Positions 55,241 to 64,000 of a DNA stretch of 64,000 bases are shown piece after piece. The translations under genes and the position numbers were made by a program. The notes beneath the pieces were generated by a model. The model had not been told where the DNA came from. It did not search any database and worked only from the letters and a program-made list of their open reading frames with translations. Each line of letters opens with the position of its first letter. Position 1 is the first letter of the stretch. Origin of the DNA: Stentor coeruleus (Eukaryota; Ciliophora; Heterotrichea; Heterotrichida; Stentoridae); contig MPUH01000004.1 of the NCBI GenBank assembly GCA_001970955.1, positions 62,001 through 126,000 on the forward strand, given 5' to 3'.

Positions 55241-55771
55241 CTAGAGGTAATACTTATCTGTTTTGACTGCGACAAAAAGTGCCATAGCAATCATAGTAAT
55301 AGAAGATAAAAGAGATACTATGGCAAAAGGTTCTGTCCAAATGTGAAATTTTTGGTTTGTGACTGATTGTAACACCAGCTGAGGGAAAGACTCAAATGTT
55401 ATGTGAATCAAGAACGCAGTCCTATAAATAGCCTTTTGTTTTGGGATATTCTGATCAAGTATGGTCTTGAAAACAAAGGCATGGCTTAAAACTATAAGAT
55501 TATGAATTTCACTAATAAATTGACTAAAGCAAAACTTTTCTATCTTAAAAATCATAGTATTCAGAAAAGTATTGAAAATCTGCCCAAATACTAATATTAA
55601 AGCTGGACCGAACAGATTCATCATAAAGGTGCTAACAGAAAGCCACCAAAAAAAATTACTTATCATAGGCCTGCTTGCCAAATAGCAAAAATCTGTTGTA
55701 ATATCCCAAAGGCTTAAATAGAACAAATACGGCGCCAAAGTTCTGAGCCTAAACTTCCTAAAAAGTTTCAT
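55241..55771 (-). CDS. XK-related-like multi-pass membrane protein (short)
   Basis: 176 residues with four hydrophobic segments (about 14-30, 38-65, 85-103, 150-168). PYLFYLSLWDITTDFCYL near the start and, later, FESFPQLVLQSVTN recall the XK-related (XKR) family, in which an acidic-Pro-Gln-Leu-Gln string is typical. Animal XKR proteins have about 350-450 residues and include phospholipid scramblases; this one is less than half as long, so it is either a short ciliate form or a partial copy. Alternative: an unrelated four-pass protein. It ends in DKYYL and has no signal peptide apart from the first segment. Confidence 0.55.
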   Translation of the reverse strand: MKLFRKFRLRTLAPYLFYLSLWDITTDFCYLASRPMISNFFWWLSVSTFMMNLFGPALILVFGQIFNTFLNTMIFKIEKFCFSQFISEIHNLIVLSHAFVFKTILDQNIPKQKAIYRTAFLIHITFESFPQLVLQSVTNQKFHIWTEPFAIVSLLSSITMIAMALFVAVKTDKYYL

Positions 55772-56121
55772 TTATATTAGAAAGTAATATGTTAAATTTT
55801 AGATAATTCATGTAAATTCTAATTAGAATATGATAGAAGATTTATGCTTATAGTTAAAATTTTTGATTTTTTTTTTGTTAATAAAGACATTATCTTGAGT
55901 TTTTTTTTTTGAAATAATAGAGATAATGAATAAAAGATTATATTTTATATTATAAGTTTATGAGATAGTAAATATTATAAATGGTTTTAAGGGTTATAAA
56001 TGGTATATATAAAAAATTCAATAGCAGGATGATAATTATATATTATTCTCAGATAACTCACACAAGCAAACTCTGACCCTTATAATATTATTAGCACATC
56101 ATAAATTTAATCTAATATAAA
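55772..56121. other. Divergent promoter region upstream of channel gene D
   Basis: 350 bp between the XKR-like gene and channel gene D. Contains two long T runs (55867-55880 and 55902-55912) and a C-rich last 80 bp. No gene seen. Confidence 0.6.
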
Positions 56122-59100
56122 ATGGAAACCACAGTTTGTCTAACTCAAACCCTCCTCGACAAGAATCCATCAAATTCCTTATCCCAAATTCAAAGCCTTT
56201 CTCCAGAATATAATCTATCCAAATGCTTCTCCCAAGCCAAAACCACTCTAGAAGGCCATTTGAATTTTGTCAAAGGTCTTTGCTTGACAAATGATGAAAA
56301 TTATCTCATAAGCTCATCAAATGACTTGACCATAAAAATCTGGAATCTAGCCACCAAAAAAGAAGAAGTTTCTATAATAGCCCATGAGAAATCTGTTCAT
56401 TCAATCAGCCTAAGCAAAGATAACAAGTATTTAATTTCTGGTTCATTAGACTCAACAATTAAAGTTTGGGATTTCCCATCAAGACAAGCTCTATTTACCT
56501 TAACAGGTCATGAAAAAGCAGTAAACTCAGCTGTTATTCACCCAGATGGAAAAACTATAGTCTCAGGCTCTAGTGATCAAACTATAAAAATCTGGGACTT
56601 TGATTCTAAGTCTTTATCAGGTACGATCCAATCTGTATCTATGGTTCTTAAAGTTATGATTTACGAGATAGAAAATTTTGTTTTAGCTTCGCATTCTAAT
56701 GGTCTTATCGCAGCTTTTAACTTAAAAACTCAACTTCAAGAGTTTGTTTTAGAAAGCATCGACTCTAATTTAAGTGCTATTATTTTACGTGCTAATAATG
56801 AGCAAATTTATAGTTGTTCAGATACTGGGAAGATTCTTTTATGGGATTTACCTTCAAGATCCTTAGTTTATGAGCTTAAAAAATCAGAAGGGGGTGCAAC
56901 ATGTCTTGCTTTAAGTGTTGGATTAGGAATACTTGCTAGTGCTCATGAAGGTAATTATATAAAAGTCTGGGATTTAACTAGAAAAAAAGCTGTTTCTATT
57001 TTCACAGGCCATACAATGGGTATAAATAGTTTGGTTATTAGTGATAAACATAAAGCTGTTATAAGTAGCTCTTCTGATAGGAAAATAATGATTTGGGATT
57101 TGAATGAAAAAATGCATAGTGAGATTTTCTTTACCAAGACGGAAATATACCAATTACGAACTTGTAAAACTTTTGGGTTTGTTACTTTGAGTATTGAAGG
57201 AAAAGTTGAACTTATAAACAAAAATAAAATTGTTTTCGGTTTAGATACAGAAAAAATTACAAGTGTTTGCTTCCATGAAAAAAACAATTTAATTGTCACA
57301 GGTAGCGATACTGGGGTAATTACTACATGGACAATTAAAGGAGATAAAAAATCATATTCAAAACCAATTAAACAAATTATTACAGTTATTGAAACTCCAA
57401 AAAACAATGATATTATCGTTGCAGGTTTTAATGACTTTTCAATAAAAATCTATAACATCGATTCATTAAATCTATTAAAATCATTCAAAGATCACACTGA
57501 GAAAATAACATCCATATGTTTTTTTAATGAAAACGATAATTTTGTTACAGGGTCAAAAGATAAGACTTTAAAAGTTTGGAGTTTGAAATTCGGAAAACTT
57601 TTTAAACTTTTAGGACATAAAGATAAAGTTTTATGTACAAAAACAAGTCCTGATGATAAATATATTCTTTCTAGTTCAAGTGATGGGTTTATAAAAGTTT
57701 GGAATTATATGAAGAGAATTGAAGAACGTGAGATTTTTTCATCACAAAGTCCTGTTTCAGATATTGTTTGCATACCAACTCAGAATGCTTTTGCTAGTGT
57801 TTCTCATGATGGGAATATAACAATTTGGAGTTTTCAAACTTTTAATAGTATTTGTGTTATTAATGGAAAATCATCTAAACTTTATGGTATTGATTTGTAT
57901 GAAAATGAAACTTGTTTAATAACTTGTGGCTCTGAAGCTTTTGTGAAATATTGGAAAATAAATAAAAAAAGTCCTATTTCAAGCTCGAAAATCAGTTCAA
58001 TTTCAATTAAGTCGATTGTCTTATCAGACGATGGTGGAACTGCGTTTTGCTCAACAGAAAAGAATATTGTTTTGTATGATATATATGATAAAAAAGAAAT
58101 AAACAAGATTAAAGCTCATACTAAACAGATAAATTCTCTTGATATAATAAAAAACTCAAATAAACTCATAAGTTGTTCAGATGATAATACTATCAAAATA
58201 TGGGACACAAAGGATTTAACATTATTAGACACTTTAAATTCTCATACTTCTTGTGTAAATTGCATTAAAATCACTTCAGATGGGCAGTATCTTTATAGTG
58301 GTTCCGATGATAAATCAATAAAAAAAACTATCCTTAGTACAAAGCAAGTTGTCCAAACTTTAATCGGTCATTCAAGTTTAATATACTCAATATCACTAAA
58401 CAAAAGCGAAACTCTTTTAGCCTCAAGTTCAAAAGATTTATCTGTAAAAGTTTGGGATTTAATTACCGGGACATGCATAGGAACATTTAAAGGACATACA
58501 AAAGATGTAGTTTCAGTGCTATTTACAGATGATTCAAAATATGTTATAAGTTCATCAAATGATAATACTATTAAAATTTGGAATATAATCAGTGAAAGAG
58601 AAGAATTTACTTTTACCGGACATAAAGGATATATAAATTCTATATACTTATGTCGTAATAAGAAAACAATATTATCAGCATCAAATGATCAAACTGTAAA
58701 AATGTGGGATTTAGAAGGAAGGAATTTATTGTATACATTTGAAGGAGTTTCAAGTTCAGGGTATTCATGTTGCACAACAAAAGATGAAAATCTTATGATT
58801 ATAGGGCATGTTGGGGTTTTAAGTTTATGGGAAATGAATAAAGGTAAAGATTATGAATTTAAAGATTTTTGTCCAGAAGTGTTTTTTGATCATTATTATC
58901 AGCATCCTTTAGAGTATTATAATGCTTATGAAGTAGTCAAAGGGACAAGAAATGATGGGATTCTTCCTGAAGTTAGCAATATTATATTTGGCCCTTATTT
59001 ATTTACATTAATTCATTACCTAGCTTATTACGGTAAAGTTGAAGTACTTCAAAAAGTCTTAAACAGCAGTTTTACTTTAAAATGCGATAAATTTGGTAAA

Positions 59101-60654
59101 AGCCCATTGTATTATGCAATATCTAAAAATCAGCAAGATTTCATTGACTGTGTTTTGAGCTTTTTAATATCTATAAAAGAAACTAACCCTTGTCAATTTT
59201 CACAATGTGCTTATGCTATGAGAAACGACTTATCTGAGATAATAAAAAATTCTTCAAGATTTTTACACGACTTTTTGAAAAATATTTTTATTAGCCAGCC
59301 TTGTGTAAAAGCTAGGATTAAAGTTCAATTTCCTATGTTCCAGTATAGCCAAGCATCAATACCTGCACTTGAAGATTTTGCATTACCTTTAAAAGATCCT
59401 GGGGTAATAAAAATCCCTTCTATTTGTAAATCCTCTTCTATTCCAATAACAACTGATTTAAACTCATTAAAATCTTTAGACCTTTTACAAAGCATTATCG
59501 AATGTAGTAACTTAGAAATATTCCGCTCAGAGTTTGTTCAATATTTTATTGAACTTCAATGGAATGCTCTTAGAACCTGGGTATTGATATATACATTTCT
59601 TTTATTAGCACTAACAGTTTTTATGATACTTCTCTTAGAATACAGTCCTTTTAATCTTTTTGTACTGATTCCGTTTTTAGTTATAAACCTGTTTTTGATC
59701 AGCTGGGAGATTATGCAGTGTGCTAAAAGTGGTTTAAATTATTTTACTGATTTCATGAATATTTTAGACATGCTTAGAATAATTCTTGTCATAGTTTGGA
59801 TTGTGTTTGAATTTTCACATAATGATATTATTTATGTGACATGGTCTATGATGCTTTTAACCTTAATTCGTGGGTTGACTATTTTTAGGTTTTTTAACAA
59901 GACAAGATATTATTGCACATTAATATTTAGATCTTTGAATGATATAAAATATTTTATACTTATATTTGTATATTCAACACTAGCATTTGGTATACTGTAT
60001 ATGATTTCAAGAAGCGAAAAGGTGAACTTTTATACAATCTGGATGAACCCTTATAATATCAATTTTGGTGGGTATGATGGAAATGAAAAAACTGAGGCAA
60101 TAACTGAATATATGGTTTTCTTAGGGTCAACTTTTATTAATGTTGTTCTTATGCTCAATTTGCTTATTTCAATTCTTGGAGACTCATTTGAACAGTTTCA
60201 AATAGATAAAGATATTATTGATTATAAAGATAAAGCTGAAATTATATTAGAAATGCAACAAGTTGTATATGCAAAGGATTTACCGTGTGATTTAGTTTTT
60301 GTCCATGTTTGTGAATCACCTTTTTCTAGTGCTAGTGATGATTGGGCTGGAAAAATAAAGTTTATTGAAAAATCTATTGAAAACTATACAAAAAATGTTG
60401 AAATTGGCAATGATAAGATTAAAGAAGTGATTACAGAAAAAAATGTTCAAATAATGGAAAGCATTGAAAAACTTGAAAGGAAAATTTTAGTTTTGGAAGA
60501 TAGACTTAATATTGGAGGTAAAGATCCTATAACTGAAAAGGATAAGGAGAGTGTGGATGCTGAGGTACCTGGTAAGGGAGAATCTCAAGAGTACTTTATG
60601 AAGTATTTAGAGATGATTAATGCGAAATTGGATAAGCTTTTACCTCAGGAGTAG
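56122..60654 (+). CDS. WD40-ankyrin-TRP-like channel protein D (long form)
   Basis: 1510 residues. About 21 WD40 blades over residues 35-930, which would fit three 7-bladed propellers (clear ones: SSSNDLTIKIWNLAT, SGSLDSTIKVWDFPS, SGSSDQTIKIWDFDS, SGSKDKTLKVWSLKF, SSSNDNTIKIWNIIS). An ankyrin-like stretch lies near 985-1010 (KFGKSPLYYAISKNQQDF). Six TM helices at about 1148-1360, with S4-S5 LIRGLTIFRFFNKTRYY, S5 FILIFVYSTLAFGILYMIS, pore loop NPYNINFGGYDG in place of YELNLG, S6 VVLMLNLLISILGDSFEQF. Then a coiled coil to the end. Clearly related to A-C but diverged in propeller number and pore. It stands 12 kb from the array. Confidence 0.88.
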   Translation: METTVCLTQTLLDKNPSNSLSQIQSLSPEYNLSKCFSQAKTTLEGHLNFVKGLCLTNDENYLISSSNDLTIKIWNLATKKEEVSIIAHEKSVHSISLSKDNKYLISGSLDSTIKVWDFPSRQALFTLTGHEKAVNSAVIHPDGKTIVSGSSDQTIKIWDFDSKSLSGTIQSVSMVLKVMIYEIENFVLASHSNGLIAAFNLKTQLQEFVLESIDSNLSAIILRANNEQIYSCSDTGKILLWDLPSRSLVYELKKSEGGATCLALSVGLGILASAHEGNYIKVWDLTRKKAVSIFTGHTMGINSLVISDKHKAVISSSSDRKIMIWDLNEKMHSEIFFTKTEIYQLRTCKTFGFVTLSIEGKVELINKNKIVFGLDTEKITSVCFHEKNNLIVTGSDTGVITTWTIKGDKKSYSKPIKQIITVIETPKNNDIIVAGFNDFSIKIYNIDSLNLLKSFKDHTEKITSICFFNENDNFVTGSKDKTLKVWSLKFGKLFKLLGHKDKVLCTKTSPDDKYILSSSSDGFIKVWNYMKRIEEREIFSSQSPVSDIVCIPTQNAFASVSHDGNITIWSFQTFNSICVINGKSSKLYGIDLYENETCLITCGSEAFVKYWKINKKSPISSSKISSISIKSIVLSDDGGTAFCSTEKNIVLYDIYDKKEINKIKAHTKQINSLDIIKNSNKLISCSDDNTIKIWDTKDLTLLDTLNSHTSCVNCIKITSDGQYLYSGSDDKSIKKTILSTKQVVQTLIGHSSLIYSISLNKSETLLASSSKDLSVKVWDLITGTCIGTFKGHTKDVVSVLFTDDSKYVISSSNDNTIKIWNIISEREEFTFTGHKGYINSIYLCRNKKTILSASNDQTVKMWDLEGRNLLYTFEGVSSSGYSCCTTKDENLMIIGHVGVLSLWEMNKGKDYEFKDFCPEVFFDHYYQHPLEYYNAYEVVKGTRNDGILPEVSNIIFGPYLFTLIHYLAYYGKVEVLQKVLNSSFTLKCDKFGKSPLYYAISKNQQDFIDCVLSFLISIKETNPCQFSQCAYAMRNDLSEIIKNSSRFLHDFLKNIFISQPCVKARIKVQFPMFQYSQASIPALEDFALPLKDPGVIKIPSICKSSSIPITTDLNSLKSLDLLQSIIECSNLEIFRSEFVQYFIELQWNALRTWVLIYTFLLLALTVFMILLLEYSPFNLFVLIPFLVINLFLISWEIMQCAKSGLNYFTDFMNILDMLRIILVIVWIVFEFSHNDIIYVTWSMMLLTLIRGLTIFRFFNKTRYYCTLIFRSLNDIKYFILIFVYSTLAFGILYMISRSEKVNFYTIWMNPYNINFGGYDGNEKTEAITEYMVFLGSTFINVVLMLNLLISILGDSFEQFQIDKDIIDYKDKAEIILEMQQVVYAKDLPCDLVFVHVCESPFSSASDDWAGKIKFIEKSIENYTKNVEIGNDKIKEVITEKNVQIMESIEKLERKILVLEDRLNIGGKDPITEKDKESVDAEVPGKGESQEYFMKYLEMINAKLDKLLPQE

Positions 60655-61333
60655 GATTAATTTAGTTTAAGTTTTTAGTCAAATAATGGCATGGTTATAG
60701 TTTGGTAAAAAAAAATATGTGGAAATTGATTAATATTTATATTTATGGTAATACAGATTGGGATATTTTTTTATGATTAAGTATTTTAATTGAGTTAGGT
60801 ATGTGAATTATAATATTACAATTAAAACTTGATAGAATCTTATATAATGTTTTTAAATATTTTTATAATAAATTACGACTTTAAAAAAAGATATTTATAA
60901 CACCCTAACACCTTCAAATTTTAAAAATATTATATTTTATCATAGTCGTGATTAAGAAAAATTAAATCTGTAAAGTACTGAATATAAAATAAACTTTAAA
61001 ATCCTTCATATAAAAAGTTATTTTTATAAATTTTCAGTATATCAAATTCTTCTATAGCATATATAATAAACCCTCTTTATCTAATCATTAAAACCCTTAC
61101 AATCAATTTTCCAATCATATTCCTTCCTTTAATTTTTTCCAAAAAACTTATAACCCGATATTTGGGAAAAAATAGTCCAACTGAAGTAAATTAATTAATC
61201 CTATAGCCATAACTTTATATATTCCTTAAAATTTTAGATTTTAACATTTCACTCTGTAGAGATTCTTACATTATAGCATAAACTTTTACAAATTCTTATT
61301 CCTACATTATTTTTTAGCCCATTATATATTATC
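60655..61333. other. Intergenic spacer with skew switch
   Basis: About 680 bp between convergent genes. G/T-rich to about 60800, C-rich from about 60900 (AACACCCTAACACC near 60898). No gene or repeat seen. Confidence 0.6.
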
Positions 61334-61897
61334 CTAACTATCTGGCTCTGTTATTCCTGCATCAAGTGAGTTCTTTCCAGCATAAGAAGCAATTTTCCAA
61401 TCTTTTATCTCCACCTTTATACATAGATGAATCAGATTTCTAAACAAAAAATACAAACATAAGCATGAAGGTATTGAGCAAGATATTAAAAGTAGTATTG
61501 AATAAACTAACTTTTTTTTAAGATCGATATAAAATACAGCTGAAATCAAAATAATTATTCCCAAAATCAATAAAGCTGTAAGATAAACGAAAATCTTACA
61601 TGAAAGAATTATTTTTTTATTCGAATCAGGTTCTAAAGCGCATTTCATAGTTTTTTTGATTTTAATTTTGAAACAGCTTCCGCATATTTCACAAGTTGGT
61701 GATTTGAGATTTGGGTTTTTGAAGCAAATCCAAGTTTTTAAGCACTTTTCGTGAGTGTATTTTGATGATCCTGAGCATTTGCATGGACTTATAAGATCAT
61801 TAAGGCTTGAATCAAAACAAATTCTGCAGATATATGAAGGAGCTTGATCAGATTTTATTGAACTTATTAGCTCTTTAACTTGTCTTTTATTTTCCAT
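61334..61897 (-). CDS. RING-CH (MARCH-like) membrane E3 ligase, dispersed paralogue 5
   Basis: 187 residues. C4HC3 finger: CRIC, CKC, H-x2-C (THEKC) and CEIC, with LISPCKCSGSSKYTHEKCL close to the tandem copies. Two TM segments follow (about 95-122 and 130-155), then a tail of about 30 residues (IKDWKIASYAGKNSLDAG). About 45 kb from the tandem RING-CH cluster and clearly more diverged. A membrane ubiquitin ligase by family; target unknown. Confidence 0.9.
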   Translation of the reverse strand: MENKRQVKELISSIKSDQAPSYICRICFDSSLNDLISPCKCSGSSKYTHEKCLKTWICFKNPNLKSPTCEICGSCFKIKIKKTMKCALEPDSNKKIILSCKIFVYLTALLILGIIILISAVFYIDLKKKLVYSILLLISCSIPSCLCLYFLFRNLIHLCIKVEIKDWKIASYAGKNSLDAGITEPDS

Positions 61898-62739
61898 AAT
61901 AGTTTTCTAAGTTTATAAATAATAACAAATTTAGATTATTGATAATAAAGGCACTTAAACTATTAAGTTTTCAGAAAATATTAATTTTTCTTATATTGAA
62001 ACAAAAAGATTCTTAGATATAGGTGGTTTCACTTAAAAGGTATCCAAACAAATTATTATAAGTAGAGTTTTGGCATTTCCTCGATGCTGCCATTTAAATT
62101 GCATAGAAAATTTTTGATATAAAGGGGAAAAACTATCAAATATAATATTTGGAAAAAAATTATTAAGAATAATCTATGCTTAAAAATAAGCGTGGGTGAT
62201 ATTTCAAAGTTAGGATTTTGATATCGAAAGCCTAGAATTTTTTTGAACCTTAACTTTTTTCCTTTTATGAAAATTTAACCCTATGATCAACTATTGAACA
62301 AGTTTAAGTTGCTTTAATTTTAATCTCTTTGTTTTTTATGTATCAAAAATTAGAGAACATTATATTAGTCTTACATGAATAAACTATGGAGGATTTTATA
62401 AATTATAACTATAATTAGATGTGTTTTATATATAATAAAGGCTAAAAAATTATAATTGTTATTTAATTTCTTGATCAGCTTTGAAAATAATTTGATTTAC
62501 ACTGAAGATTAGATTCTTTTTTAATAAGATTCTAATATAAGAATTAATATTATGAATCACTTAAATAATATAAAATGCATATGGTAAATTATCTAAGAAA
62601 TTGCTTTAATTGTTATAAGAAATGCAAGTTTATTTTGTAATATTTATTTCTTATACATAAAGACTAATAATATCATGTGATGAAACAAAGCATTTTTAGT
62701 CTTAAAATCTACCTTTATTACTAACTTAACTCATTAAAC
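61898..62739. other. Intergenic spacer
   Basis: About 840 bp of AT-rich sequence between two same-strand RING-CH genes. No duplicated NBR1, X, Y or Z sequence is present, unlike in the tandem cluster. No gene seen. Confidence 0.6.
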
Positions 62740-63237
62740 TCATTCAGTTTGTGCAAAATCTGCTTGAGAATTAATATTTGATCCTCTTTCTTTCTCACTA
62801 CTTATCAAGCAACAAATTTTTATTATATTCAGCATAAATAATAAGAATGATACAAAAATTAAACAAAACAGCAAAGTAACCAAAATCCAAAAAAACACTT
62901 TTTTTCTAAACGATGTCAGATATTCAAAAAAAATAACTACAATAATAATACATAAAATTAGCACAATAAAATTTCCAATAACACTTCTTTTTGAGTTTTT
63001 GTATATTTTTGATTCTTGCTTATAAATTATTATAGGCTTCTTAGATATAGAAATTTTTACTGTGCATATTTCACAAAAAGCTTTATCCATACTACCAAAT
63101 TTGACAGAAGCCCAATGTTTGATACATTTTTTATGAACATACTGAGTAAATCCTTTACAATTGCAGGGTGATATAAAATCTTTACCTTCTTCTCCCAGAC
63201 AGATTCTACAAACTTTCGACATTAATTTATAAGGCAA
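62740..63237 (-). CDS. RING-CH (MARCH-like) membrane E3 ligase, dispersed paralogue 6
   Basis: 165 residues. C4HC3 finger with CRIC, CNC, H-x2-C (VHKKC), W and CEIC; the sequence between (LGEEGKDFISPCNCKGFTQY) differs from the other five copies. Two TM segments (about 90-112 and 118-145). The Cys-rich end of the second TM (IIKICCLISSEKERG) could be palmitoylated. The stop is TGA. It is the most distant of the six paralogues in the window. Confidence 0.9.
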   Translation of the reverse strand: MPYKLMSKVCRICLGEEGKDFISPCNCKGFTQYVHKKCIKHWASVKFGSMDKAFCEICTVKISISKKPIIIYKQESKIYKNSKRSVIGNFIVLILCIIIVVIFFEYLTSFRKKVFFWILVTLLFCLIFVSFLLFMLNIIKICCLISSEKERGSNINSQADFAQTE

Positions 63238-64000
63238 GATTTAAATCAAAGAAGATAATTTGGAAAAATGTTAGAGATAAGATGATATTCTGATAAAATA
63301 TTATAAATGATGTTGAAGTCAAATGATTATTTTATGAGAATAATGATAAATAAGCGATTTTTATTATTATAAGGTGGTATAGTTTGTGAAATTTCATTAG
63401 GGAAAAATAAGGTTATTTATTACAGAGATTTAGTTAGAACAATTTATTCTATATGTCTCTTTTTCTAAATAGGATTTTGTATAAAGTGACTAGCAATTTT
63501 ATCAGACTTTCTTAATATTATACAAAAGATAAACTTGATAGTTTTATACTAAAAATTTTACATAATTAATTATATACTTCTTTATGTATTATCCAAAAAT
63601 ATTCACTATATTGTTTGCTATTTTTTTGAAAAGGAATATGGGAATAGTTTAGTGTTGGATTTTTATAATTAGTTCATATAAAGTGTAATTTTAATTTTTT
63701 GTTTTTAAAGTGAAGCTATTTAGTATTTTATTCAATTTGTATCAATCTATTGATTTTTAAGTAATAGTTTTAAAATCTACGCATATCAAATGGTGAAGGC
63801 ATAAAATGAATTATTGGGCAAAATAATTTTTGATGTTGAAAAGTTGAATCTCACCTGGGTGAATTTGCCTAAAACTAGGATTTTCCATATAAATCCATAA
63901 AAAAACAATAAAACGTATAAGATCTATACTAATAAACCTCCAACAATAAATTCCTACAATACTAAAACTATCAAAACATCAAAAAAACACCCTATCATAT
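63238..64000. other. Right-edge spacer, no gene seen
   Basis: About 760 bp of AT-rich sequence with a C-rich final 120 bp, which by analogy suggests a gene begins just beyond the window edge. No open frame of interest or repeat. Confidence 0.55.

Overview
The window is AT-rich, gene-dense protist DNA that best fits the macronuclear genome of a heterotrich ciliate of the Stentor type. The evidence: nearly all genes are single uninterrupted reading frames with very short spacers; the one intron I can show is exactly 15 nt (786-800, GT...AG); TGG encodes Trp, there are no in-frame TGA codons in long genes, and TAA, TAG and TGA all serve as stops, so the code is standard (unlike Blepharisma, where TGA is Trp). 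The gene content is ciliate-like: large WD40/channel proteins, coiled-coil ciliary-type proteins and tandem paralogues. The species is an inference.

Layout. 1-7.5 kb: the edge of an unrecognised minus-strand gene, a GTPBP1/2-like GTPase, a TBC-domain Rab GAP, a two-pass glycoprotein-like membrane protein, a small basic protein, and an NBR1-type autophagy receptor (PB1-ZZ-FW-UBA) damaged by an assembly join. 7.7-16.3 kb: a head-to-tail segmental duplication in which four membrane RING-CH (MARCH-like) E3 genes stay open while the linked NBR1 3' part has decayed three times; two unrecognised repeat blocks (X, Y) are interspersed. 16.6-25 kb: an IQ-motif protein with a DUF4378-like tail, a locally duplicated assembly segment, an NDUFS5-like complex I subunit, two small hypothetical genes and long empty spacers. 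25.1-28.2 kb: a nicotinamide nucleotide transhydrogenase with the permuted protozoan order (PntB part before PntA part).

30.0-44.2 kb: the most striking locus. Three tandem giant genes each encode about 16 WD40 blades, an ankyrin-like linker, a six-transmembrane TRP/polycystin-like channel domain and a coiled coil; a WD40-only gene sits between the second and third. A fourth, divergent member at 56.1-60.7 kb has about 21 blades (compatible with three 7-bladed propellers). I propose these as a propeller-gated channel family; function is inferred from architecture only. 44.8-55.8 kb: a small HSF-type DNA-binding protein, a conserved hypothetical, three paralogous TSNAXIP1-like coiled-coil genes plus a relic of a fourth, a myristoylation-motif ankyrin-like protein and a short XK-related-like membrane protein. 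61.3-63.2 kb: two more RING-CH genes.

The sequence carries five single-N joins (7016, 7094, 19605, 23214, 44174), each flanked by duplicated sequence; these are unmerged contig overlaps or variant copies rather than biology and affect the NBR1 gene most. No tRNA, rRNA, CRISPR array, virus-like element or recognisable transposase was found.
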